64,000 nt of DNA from Carposina sasakii (taxonomy: Eukaryota > Arthropoda > Insecta > Lepidoptera > Carposinidae): contig CP053160.1 in the NCBI GenBank assembly GCA_014607495.2, positions 4,030,001 to 4,094,000 on the forward strand, read 5' to 3'. A program made the translations under genes and the position numbers. Position 1 is the first letter of the stretch. The number at the start of each line of letters is the position of its first letter. The notes beneath the pieces were generated by a model. It ran no database searches. It was not told where the DNA came from and saw only the letters and a program-made list of their open reading frames with translations. Below, piece by piece: positions 23,006 to 33,061 of this stretch.

Positions 23006-23847
23006 TCTGGTTGGTAAAATAAAATTTCATTTTTATTCAGTACATTAGATCAGGTTAGAATACAAAATAACTAGTCGGAATTGTTGTTTTAGGTACTTAA
23101 TACTTATATAGCTATAAATGTCGTTATATAATAATAAATGTATAAGAATAGAGTTTTAAATTATTGATATTGTTATTCTAGTCAACTGCTGTTTTACGAC
23201 TTATGTGTTAATTTCAAGTGTATTAAATGCGAAATGAGCGATGTAAGTTGTAGTGTTATTTTGGGATACTCATTTTCATATGGGATTGATGATGGGGTCG
23301 ATGATTTTAATAGCACGTAAAGCGTTGGTCCTGCACCTGATCTCTCTCCGGTTGTGCTCTTCCTACCGGACTGTAAGAGTGAAAATTCGCAAGGATCTTC
23401 CGAGGTCTAAGCATTTGGACTTATAAGTATAGTCTTTGCCAATGTAATATTTTAATTTTGACTTTGCGTCTCAATGTCAAACGCTATTTGGCTACCAAAA
23501 TAAACTTAGAATCGTAGAAAGAGTATAAAGCTTAGAATGCTTAAAATAATCAAAAATTGATGAAATAATTTTAATCTTATTTTGGATTTACTTAAGTGTA
23601 TAATTTCTGCCACTGTGTACTTACTTAAGTGGTGCGTAGATGGTGCAGATTCAATATTTGTACTAGTAGGTATATTATTTATTTATCCATTTAGTTAAAA
23701 TATCTTAAATATAACTCGTATATTATCATGTAAAGATAGTTATTCTCCTCTATGATATAAAGCTGCAGTCAGCTCACAAATTATTCTTTTACTTATATAT
23801 TTTTCAGATGCTATGATTTTACAAAGATATATTAAAAATTGTTTGTA

Positions 23848-26800
23848 ATGTGCCTCATATTATATACATGTATCCAGTATTTATTGAGTTCAATAGTAAG
23901 GTAAGTCTAAAAAAAATTTGAGTTGTCTATCTTCTATACATATAATAAAAATGTAACGGATCGCTGTCTGTACATGGAAGATATATAAGAAAAAATATTA
24001 TAGAATACGCAATAGTACCCAAAACAATGATTTTTTGAATTTCTGTCTGTTTGTAGTTTTGTCTGTTTGTCTGTGCATTTGTGCACGCTATGTACAGAGA
24101 ATGAGACAATTATACCTACCTACCTAACTTTCTAGGTACATAAATACCTGGGTAGCATTTGTAAGTTGCAAACTCTGTGCTATATAACTGAAAGTTCTTA
24201 TCACTGTTTAAGCTAAACCAAGTCTAACCTTGACAGATTTTCCATACATTTTTCTATGATATGTCGTTACAGTGCTTAACGCGTGTTTAATTTAGACTCG
24301 GTTTTGCATTAACATCTAAGTTTTTTTAGATGTTGGACGTTTGTACTTTCGATGATTATCACAATAACCATTGGCTGCTTGTTAACAATAGCTTGCTTAG
24401 CTGGCTTATTCTACGGATACCAGGTATCATTTGGCGGTGAGTATGGTCCTAGAAAGAATATCTGGCACTTCTTAAGATACTAAACACTATATCTAACTAC
24501 TATCCAACTTTCAATTTGTTCTAAAAACCAAATAATATTAATTGTACCTATGAGATTCATTTACTTTAGGGTTGCCAACCGTCCTGTTTTTCCAGGACAT
24601 GTCCTGCTTTTTGGGGTATCCTAGGCTGTCTTGGATAATTATTAAGCATCGTCCTGAGTATTAGAGTCCTGACACATTCGCTATCGGCATATTTTCTAAG
24701 GGTGCCGACATCCAGTCAACTCCTAGTGCGACGACGCAAATAAGCGTCAGCGGCACCTCTAGAACGCCTAAAAGAAGCATATACGTAGTCACCGGCACTG
24801 AATGTGTTAAAGACCTATCTTTTGAAATTCGCACGGCACTAACTCTCTCCAATCGTATTGTCACTGGGCTCGCATTTGTATAGTCCTAGCTTTTAATTGA
24901 AATGTCCTGGTATTTCTTCTCAAATCCTGGGTTTCAAAGTTTTGAGATGGCAACCCTAACTTACGTACATTTACGTATTAAGACGTCATCATCTCATCGA
25001 TCTTTTCACATATTATGATTCCAAGATTATCGATAGCTAGTCATCTTAATCTGAACAAATAATAACAGTTACATAAATAACCAATAAATTATCTAAAATA
25101 ACCATTTTTCAGAACTAACTATAATAGAAAAAACGACTACAATATTTTTAATGAACACAACGACGGCTACTCCTAAAAAACTTACGACAGGTAACTATAA
25201 CAAACGTACAAAAGGGTCACATTGCTTACTACCTAGATTACTTATAAGCTTGGAATAAGCTAAGGAGGGTATAAAATTCCGGTCTATTTTACTATACATC
25301 ATCATCAGCCTATTGCAGTCCACTGCTGGACGTAGGCCTCCCCCAGGGCACACCACATGATTGCCATGGGGGGTATTGCCATGGGGCCCATAGTCACCAC
25401 GTGGGCAGGCGGGTTGGTGACCGCAGTTTGTATTTTGGACTATGTATCGCCTCGTACGATACCCACGGGAAGACATTTCCTATACATCCATATAATATTA
25501 TTATGTGTTTTAGGTATATGCAAATACCGCAACCTAAAATTCAGGGAGGGACAACCATGGCTTGTAATAGTGAACTATGAAAACTTTCGACTATATTGGC
25601 ATTCATGCAAGCTTTGTATATGCTACAGTGGAGTTGCAAATTGCCAAGGTATTTCTGATTTGTACCCATAGGTACATTTGCGAATTAATTTGTTTCAAAC
25701 GTCTTATTCAAAGGGGTGATCTAGCTCTAGAGCAGGGGTTCCCAAACTTATTTTGTCTACTGCCCACTTTGAGAATAAATTATTTTTTAGCGCCCCCATT
25801 TTTTCACCTACTTAAAAACTTCTATAACTCCCAAGCCTCTATAAAACGCCCCAATTTTTTTTCTGGGTCTCTTACCGCCCCCGCAGTGCCCATAAGGGGC
25901 GTTATCGCCCACTTTGGGAAAGGCTGCTCTAGTGTACGAGTATGATATACATACCTGTTTATACAGATTTATTGACTCTACAATTAAGAACTTCTAAAAG
26001 AACGACTAAACTACGAATTCGAAACGTATGTTTAGTACCTAAGTATTTTAATCTTCACAGCCGACTGGTCTAGTAGGTAGTGACCCTGTCCTGCGACGCC
26101 ATATGTCCTGGGTTCGAATCCCATTAGGTGCAAACATTGATATGGTGAATATCTATCTTATCTATGTATTAATATACCGTTGCTTAGTATTTACGACACA
26201 GGACCTTAGGGATCTTACTGTGGGACTAGGTTAATGTGTTGTGTAGTGTGTGAATATTTATTTATTTATTTAATCTTTATTAAATATAACGGGACAGGAT
26301 GGTCTTCTTGAGGAGATGGAGGTGAAGCATGGTTATTTCCGTCCATCTTGAATTCCTCAGATCTGTGGGCTGAAGTGGGTGATGTCGAATAAAGAAAACA
26401 AACGTATTTCCAATAAAATTATAATCACTTATCACGTTAGGTACACAGTTGAATAGTTGGTAAGCTTATACACACAGGAATAGAACTAGAACGCGGGATA
26501 GTTTCTGTAGCTATCGCGTACACCGTTTGCCGAGGTCTCCAAGCAAATAATGAAGTCTACCCTCGCCGACCACGACAACGCGCGCGCCACAAACTCTATC
26601 TAGTGCCACCAGATGGCGACACTGGCGTTCCGGAAATTCGCTCGATTGCGACATATATTTTTTACAATTAGAGAAGTTTCTTATTGAAGAGTCGATGAGT
26701 ATAATAATTAACTAACTTACCTTTTTTACAATTTAGTCGGACAAGCGTCTGCATTTCCTACAGATGCTGTACCCAAGTTGCAGTTTCATCTGCCAGGTCC

Positions 26801-28696
26801 AGGACGGCATGAAGCATATACACAGTATGAGTTTTATAAATCGTACGGTTTTACTTCATTAATTATTATTTATACTTGTGGCACTTCAGCCACTTAGATA
26901 TACAGAGAAAATGTCATCAAAATCGACTAATTCATTCAGTATTAGCCCAGGAACTAACGCAAGACATTTGTATTAAATACGAGTATAGGCTGCCTTTCCA
27001 CCAAATAAAATATATGCTACGTTGCTTTGTCTTGAATTCTTCAGATTTCCAACTTAACTTTTTTCTAATCGTATTAGTTAATTAGATTCCTATCTTCTAC
27101 AATTTTTTTATTAATTATATCTTTCAGACAACTGTTCAACAATGGTACGCGGAAGATTCTGTATAATTATACACACAACGTCATAACAATGTAATATAAT
27201 GCTGTAGTGTTTTCAATGCGTAGTAATAGAAACATGTTTAAAAAAAAATGTCTGCATTTTGTTTATTTTTAGGTTAAACAAAGAAGAAAAACAATATAAT
27301 CGAAGGTTATACCCGATAGAGGAATTAATTCATACGTCTGAGTATACCACACCAAAAACTGAAGAATTTGTAAAGTAAGTGCATGTTGTTCTTACCCACA
27401 ATTAATTTAATATATTATTTTATCAAGTTCATATTTACACACATTTATCACCTACAATTAGAACAATAAAAATACATCAAAAACTTAAGTTTGACTACGA
27501 ATAGGGATGATGATGAATGACAGGGATACTTAACCCTGATTATTTATTCGTAAGTTACTTACATGTTTAGTATTTCTAGTGTTAGTTGTTTGATACATGT
27601 TATATAATCATCATCATCAACAGCCTATTGCAGTCCACTGCTGGATGTAGGCACGCCATAAGACTGCCGTGAGGGGTATTTGCCCATAGTCACCACGCTG
27701 GGCAGACGGGTTGGTGACCGCAGTTTATATTTTGGACTATGTTGTCAACACTATAACTCTATGGCGCTGCTGCCCACCTCCCGGGCACCCTTAATCGCCT
27801 CGTACGATACCCACGGGCAGACATGGGGTGGTACGAATTCTACTCTGCTGGCACCACGCGTTATATATGCCAACCCATTATTTTCAAACCTAGAAATTTG
27901 TATAAGTAATTAACTATTTATTCAGGACAATACCAATGGTAAAAGTTACCAATACTACAGATGATGAAAAGATAGAGCTACATACAACAGACATGACTGA
28001 AGCAAATAGAATGTAAGTAAGTCAAATTCCATCTTAGTGATCTTGTTTTCTTGAAAGCAGTAGGGTGAGCTTGAACCTATTTACGCGCCGGCGTCGTCGT
28101 AATGCTAGCGACTCGCAAGCAAAATCTAAGAGATTTTACAGTTTCTATCGTCAAACTGTTACGGACTATCGAGAGGTCCGTACTTGCCCCACTGAAAGCT
28201 ATCAGGAAAGTTCAACTTGTTTAATTCTCTTCTCTCTCTTCACTTGTTATCTGCACGATATGTATAAGGTTAATCGGTGAGTTAAAAACTTATATCCAAA
28301 CTTGGATATCCTGAAAAGTTAACGTAGGTACCTACTATCCCAACTAGTTTTATAGACGTGAAAGTTACTGAGAGGGAAGAGAATAGTTGTTTGTTAGTTT
28401 TCACGCCAATCCACCAAACAGATTTTTATTAAACTTATCACAATAGCAAATAGACTATTTTAACGGCATGGTGTCTTTAAGATAAAATTTTAGTGAACAA
28501 GGAAACAATCTCCATGTATGTAGATAGACTTTAGGTAGTAAAATGAGAGAGCATTGGGAAGCACCTTTGAATGTTTTTTTTTGTTTTCAGGCGTAAATTA
28601 ATTCCTTACAAAAATAATTTAGTTGAAGAAGTTTACGATGAGACTATAGATGATTATTATTATGAGATGAGCGATAAAATAAATAAAATAAGCTAA
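23848..28696 (+). CDS. TMV-A: type II membrane protein with VWC-like half-domain and acidic tail
   Basis: Eight exons: 23848-23900, 24330-24436, 25113-25190, 25514-25648, 26737-26824, 27273-27374, 27926-28012, 28591-28696. All are GT-AG, phases agree and 251 codons result. Exon 1 starts MCLILYTCIQ; exon 2 gives CWTF, a hydrophobic helix (about residues 21-45) and AGLFYGY. Exon 3 is a Thr-rich stalk with an NTT sequon. Exon 4 (residues 80-124) has C...W...C-x2-C-x-C-x5-C with G between the last two, the first-half pattern of a VWC domain. The last exons give an acidic tail with DDYYYEM. An acceptor-like site just upstream (about 23807) suggests a spliced leader. AATAAA follows at 28810. This is the most complete of the seven cluster genes. 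Surface location is inferred from the R-before/sequon-after topology. No homologue is recognised. Confidence 0.75.
23933..24116 (+). mobile_element. Helitron-like element, 5' part
   Basis: In TMV-A intron 1. Starts TCTATACATATAATAAAA as in the complete copy 29650-29961 and breaks off before the 3' hairpin. Confidence 0.65.
24567..24958. mobile_element. MITE with AGGGTTGCCA ends
   Basis: In TMV-A intron 2. The ends AGGGTTGCCAACC and GATGGCAACCCT are inverted repeats and 'gtcctg' motifs recur inside. The end sequence resembles hAT-type elements; a clear target duplication was not seen. Confidence 0.6.
25298..25470 (+). repeat. Repeat family R2 copy
   Basis: In TMV-A intron 3. Starts 'cagcctattgcagtccactg' and is internally shortened. 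Confidence 0.7.
25733..25926. mobile_element. hAT-type MITE with 8-bp target duplication
   Basis: In TMV-A intron 4. The 194-bp element starts CAGGGGTTCCCAAAC and ends TTTGGGAAAGGCTG. The flanks CTCTAGAG (25725-25732) and CTCTAGTG (25927-25934) are a 7-of-8 target duplication. It has no coding capacity. Confidence 0.8.
26056..26275 (+). repeat. tRNA-derived SINE (family R1), full copy
   Basis: In TMV-A intron 4. An A-box-like 'ctggtctagtaggtagtg' and B-box-like 'gggttcgaatccc' form a tRNA-type promoter at the 5' end, followed by the family body and a (TTTA)n tail. Not a functional tRNA: no cloverleaf is kept. Confidence 0.85.
27607..27870 (+). repeat. Repeat family R2, near full-length
   Basis: In TMV-A intron 6. 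Runs from 'agcctattgcagtccactg' through 'caccacgctgggca', 'cgtacgatacccacgggca' and 'ggtggtac' to 'ggcaccacgcg'. Confidence 0.75.
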
Positions 28697-28809
28697 TGTA
28701 CGGGCCGACTCATCTTTTCATGAAAATTGTCTAGTTTTCAATGTTGGATATGCATTTTCAATATTAGCGCATTTCGAAGTCAGTGAAAGATTAATGGTTT
28801 TATTTACTG

Positions 28810-28815
28810 AATAAA
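28810..28815 (+). terminator. Poly(A) signal of TMV-A
   Basis: AATAAA 114 bases after the TMV-A stop codon; overlapping A-rich repeats follow. Confidence 0.55.
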
Positions 28816-29189
28816 AAAATAAAAATTAATTGAAAACGTTTTATTTGTCTAAACACGTCTTTGAATAACAGGCTCTAGAAACCCTGGATAAGATAAGTGC
28901 GAGTAGTAAGTCTAGTGTTCTTAGTTTACATTTGCCATATAGGCATTATAAGAAGCGATTTGATTTTGCCGAAGCTTAGGAATGTAAATCCTAAAGTATG
29001 TTACCATTAGATAAAGAGTCCATAATGAGTTTAGTCTTTTAGAACACTAGGCTGATGTTAGAAGGAACTATTAAAGTTACTACGAGTTAACTACTATACT
29101 ACCAGTTACTATATACCTATAAATTGTCCGTGTTTTTGTTTGATGTTATCGCCATCGTTGTCATTGTTTTTATGAAAAATTTAAGTCAA

Positions 29190-29256
29190 TTTTGGAGATA
29201 CCAAATCCCTGATTGAGAGCATAGAAAAAGGAGATACCAAATCCCTGATTGAGAGT
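29190..29256. repeat. Short direct repeat, two units of about 39 bp
   Basis: 'ggagataccaaatccctg' with flanking bases occurs twice in a row (about 29192 and 29231). A diverged single copy lies inverted near 36565. Confidence 0.7.
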
Positions 29257-29649
29257 AATTCTGAGGAGTAAGTATATTCCATCTCATTCATCTGAGATTC
29301 CCTCAGAGATTCCATCGATCTACCACAAACTAAGTAGAGATGCCGATCTACTAATAACTTAGCTCTTTGGTATATTCTTTGATTTTTACTTTGACTGATT
29401 TTCATCTCAGATTTTCATAGTCAATTTTTAAGGTTACCGGAAGGTTGTGTTTGTTTATGTTGTAGTAATAAATATAAGTAATATAAATTCAATAGGTTCA
29501 AATATTTATAACTCTACCTATATATTAAAGGTTCCTTGCTTGCCTAAGTATTATACCGAAATATGTAATATATATGCATTTCAGTTTGAACCAAAATTAC
29601 CGTAAGTACGATATATTTCATGAGATGAACCATAGGAAAACGTGTTTAA

Positions 29650-29961
29650 TCTATACATATAATAAAAATATAACGGATCGCTGTCTGTACATGGAAGATA
29701 AATGAGAAAAAATATTATAGAAGACCTTTATCAACGCAATAGTACCCAAAACAATGATTTTTGTAATTTTTCTCTGATTGTCTGTTTGTCTGTGCGTTTG
29801 TGCACGCTAATCTTAGAAACGGCTGAACCGATTTCGATGCAATTTTCAGGAATATATTGTGATAGGTCCCACTTAACATATAGGCTACTTTTTGTCCCGG
29901 ATAATTTCAACATTTTGTTTTTTCTGTAATCCACGCGGACGGAGTCGCGGGCGTCCACTAG
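29650..29961 (+). mobile_element. Helitron-like non-autonomous element, complete
   Basis: Starts TCTATACATATAATAAAA after an A and ends 'gcgggcgtccactag' before a T. The GC-rich 3' hairpin region plus CTAG|T and the TC 5' end fit Helitron rules. It serves as the uninterrupted reference for the copy at 59411-60116. Confidence 0.7.
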
Positions 29962-30399
29962 TGTCTTAACTAAACTCCTGGAGGGTCAGTTTTCATCAGA
30001 GTCACCAGACTCCGCCTGCACCACGCCAATAACTTATCTGATTAGTGAAATACTTAAGTATAAGATGAAATTACTAATATACCTCCTGTGTTTACAGTAA
30101 ATGATAAAACCGGATAAAACTGATGAGTTTTAACTAGATAATAGAAACTAATAGAAACAGAAAAGTTAAATTATAGTTATGTAGGGATCTACTTACCTAC
30201 TTTAACTCTAAAAGCAATTGACTCAAAAAGTTCACGAGTTAGGTACCGTAAGGTTCGTAAAATGTTTATATCTACTCGTATGTATGATAATTTATTGGTT
30301 ACATAATATGCTTATATTATAAGTGGATCGGACAAATTAAGAAAATAATTTTATTTACAGAAATTTTCACAACTTACAGTATAGAGAAACGGCCTGACA

Positions 30400-32790
30400 A
30401 TGTGCTGTATCGTCTGTTCTGGCCTCCATATTGCTTTGAAAACCATTTTCAGGTACACACTAGTAGTTTATTTTATTTCCTTTCCTTTTGTAAACAGCAA
30501 AGTCTTTGTCAGTCTAAGCAGGCCAGACGAAGATAATTTCAGAAAGAAAAAGGCGGGCAGCCTTATCGTCAGCCGTATTCCTATCCAGCTACGAGTAAAT
30601 GCTTTGGAGTACTCGTAACTCTACTAATATTTTTAATGTGAATTTTTTAGATGTTATTTTATGGTTTGTATTAATTCTTTTACGAATAAACTACTGAACG
30701 GATTTTTATGAAATTTAACAGTTATGTAGGTTAAATACCATAGTAATAGGTACATTGCCCATCCGCTGGCATAATATATTTTTTGATCATTAGATGCTGG
30801 ACATACCTGATGTCGGCGATTATAATCGCGACATTATTCTGTATTTTCATTGTGATATGTGTTGCGGGCGTTGCTTTGGGATACTATTACTCAATGCGTG
30901 AAGGTAAGATACATATCGTCTTCAGCCTATTGCAGTCCACTGCTGGACGTAGGTCTCTCCCAGGGCACGCCACAAGGCTACTGCCACAGGAGGGTTTGGC
31001 CCATAGTCACCACGCTGGGCAGGCGGGTTGGTGACCGCAGTGTGTTTTTCGAACTATGTTGTCAGCACGAGAGGCGCTGCTGCCCGCCTCCCGGAAACTC
31101 TTAATCGCCGCGTACGATACCCACGGGCAGGCATGGGGTGGTACAAACTCTAATCTGCTGGCACCACGCAGCTAAGATACACACATATATATATAGATAC
31201 ATATATATATATATAGACACGGCTCTGTTCCCGAAGGTAGCCAGAATTGCAGGATCATAAAGGAGATTCCACAGCTACGTTTAGCATATCGAGGACAGAT
31301 GTTAATGATAAGTGACAAATTTCTAATGCCTGAGAGAATGCCAGAGTTTCGTAGTAGAGTTTTACATGTACGGAAGGAGATGCAGCTGATGTATAAGGAC
31401 GCCTATCAGTGCTCCCGCTTTGCATTTGCGAGTTACGTAATCAGCTTACGGATACGTATCTACCTATCTATAAAGTTAAAATGACAATCTTGTTCGAGTT
31501 TACCTTAATATAATTGCCAGTATTGTGATGTTTTCTTAATCTCAATCAAAGCAATTACTTATTTGATTTCAGAGCCAAGTGTAATGGACTATACTACTAT
31601 ATACTCTCCGAAATTAAAGACGAACATAACGCCCACAACTACAGCAGTAACACCTAAACAAAACATAAGTCAAAACTTCAAGCAGCTGTCCCAGTACTCA
31701 ATACGACGTAATTTTCTTATTATTTTCTCTATATTACCTACGAATCCCCTCATAATTAATCGTCGATTCAAACAATCACACACAACCGTTGCACTATATA
31801 GTAGTCGCAATGTCTCGCTGAACGCGGTATCATAAGTGATTCTATTGCCTCGCGTGCAGCGAGACATTGCTACTACTATAATATCTCACAACCGATAACT
31901 TACCCTCAAGGGAAAAGTTAGCACTAACAATAAGGGCGTAAGACACTAGAAGCGATGGGCGTACGTACGTACGTACACATAGACGTTTGCCAATACCCGT
32001 GAATCGTGGCCTGTATGTATATGTCGTTTTTTCAGCCCGCAATATAACATGTGATTATGATCCCTTAAGATGGAACGATCAGCAGTGGATGTGGATCCTA
32101 AGATTGGAAAACAACTTAATAGAGGCCATGGAAATTCAATGGTGCAATAATGGGAACTTAACTACGATCGCATGTAGGTATAATAAAATTATAAATTTTA
32201 CTAGTGGACGCCCGCGACTTCGTCCGCGTGGACTGCAGAAAAAACAAATTGTCGAAATTATCCGGGATAAAAATATTTTCCCGGGATAAAAAGTAGCCTA
32301 TGTGTTAATCCAGGGTGTCAGAACTCCATGCCAAATTTTATTAAAATCGCTCCAGCCGTTTTTACGTGAAATCCATCGATACAAACTTTCGCGTTTATAA
32401 TATTAGTGAGATAGCATAGCAGAAAAATCGGGTTTGAAAGTCTAGGTATAAAATCCATTCATACATACATATAGCAACACACGGCTGTGTTCACGAAGTA
32501 GGCTAGCTAGAACTGCTGAATCGTCAGGCTGCGTTTCCACTGAGGCGGAGTATGAAGAGGAGCGGTGCTTAGCTTAGCTTAGCTTAGCTCGACTCTAACG
32601 ACATACACGGAATGAGATGCAGCTGATTCTATTGAAGCCCCACATCAGGACAGGAAGTTTAATAAGTTATATTTCCTATTTAGCTGGCCGCGTGATAGAA
32701 GCATCTGTCGACCTAAGACATGATCCTGATCTGGTGGCTGACGATGAACCAGAAGGCATAATTTTGTATTTCCCAATGTCTATGACGTGA
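30400..32790 (+). CDS. TMV-B: type II membrane protein with eroded VWC-like domain
   Basis: Five exons: 30400-30452, 30794-30903, 31573-31707, 32036-32173, 32684-32790. The sum is 543 nt, 180 residues, all phases consistent. Exon 1 reads MCCIVCSGLHIAL and ends AG in phase 2. Exon 2 starts R-C-W-T-Y-L-M-S, then a strongly hydrophobic helix and AGVALGYYYS. Exon 3 is a Thr/Pro stalk with sequons NIT and NIS. Exon 4 (residues 100-145) has one Cys early (NITCDYD) and one late (IQWCNNG) plus Trp residues, matching positions one and four of the VWC cysteines in TMV-A. Exon 5 gives a short acidic end and stops at 32788. An acceptor at 30360 implies a spliced leader. ATTAAA at 32867 may be the poly(A) signal. 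Function unknown. Confidence 0.72.
30918..31175 (+). repeat. Repeat family R2, near full-length
   Basis: In TMV-B intron 2. Same block order as 27607-27870, starting right after the TM exon donor. Confidence 0.75.
31205..31405 (+). repeat. Repeat family R4 copy
   Basis: In TMV-B intron 2, preceded by a short (TA)n run. Contains 'ccagaattgcaggatcat' and 'cggaaggagatgcagctgat'. Confidence 0.65.
31789..31886. mobile_element. 98-bp foldback element with exact 8-bp target duplication
   Basis: In TMV-B intron 3. Arms of about 33 bases (centred on 'gcaatgtctcgctg' and its inverse 'cagcgagacattgc') enclose a loop of about 25 bases. The flanks CACAACCG at 31781-31788 and 31887-31894 are identical, as after insertion by an 8-bp-duplicating transposase. 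Confidence 0.75.
32199..32410 (-). mobile_element. Helitron-like element, reverse 3' part
   Basis: In TMV-B intron 4. Begins on + with 'ctagtggacgcccgcgactt', the inverse of the 29961 end. Confidence 0.65.
32470..32650 (+). repeat. Repeat family R4, diverged copy
   Basis: In TMV-B intron 4. Ends 'gagatgcagctgat', and contains a small (AGCTT)n expansion at about 32569-32590. Confidence 0.55.
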
Positions 32791-32866
32791 CTTGGAAATG
32801 TTATATCAGGAGAGCGATATTTGATGTTCTAAGTGAAAGAATTGACTTTACAGGAATAGCAAGAAA

Positions 32867-32902
32867 ATTAAACTAATTTAAAATTATGCAGCTCTATTTA
32901 TT
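32867..32902. terminator. Facing poly(A) signals of TMV-B (+) and TMV-C (-)
   Basis: ATTAAA on + at 32867-32872 and AATAAA on - at 32897-32902 face each other about 25 bases apart, between the convergent stop codons at 32790 and 33062. The 3' ends of the two transcripts would overlap. Confidence 0.45.
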
Positions 32903-33061
32903 TATTTGTATAAAATATCACCTTTTTACAATACAATCAAATTGTATGTTAAAGAGCAAAATCATATCTTCCGTTACTACGTATAAATTCTCTCTGTTCT
33001 TATTTCCTCTGCTCTTATCAACCCTCCTCTTACCTCAAAGTTAAAGTAATCCCACTTCTGC

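Noticed and set aside
26056..26130. Candidate tRNA gene
   Set aside because: Only A- and B-box-like promoter blocks; no cloverleaf, and the same sequence heads a repeated SINE.
27128..27144. 17-nt micro-exon in TMV-A
   Set aside because: Splice sites look good, but including it breaks the frame at the next exon (stop directly after). Skipping it joins the flanking exons cleanly in phase 2.
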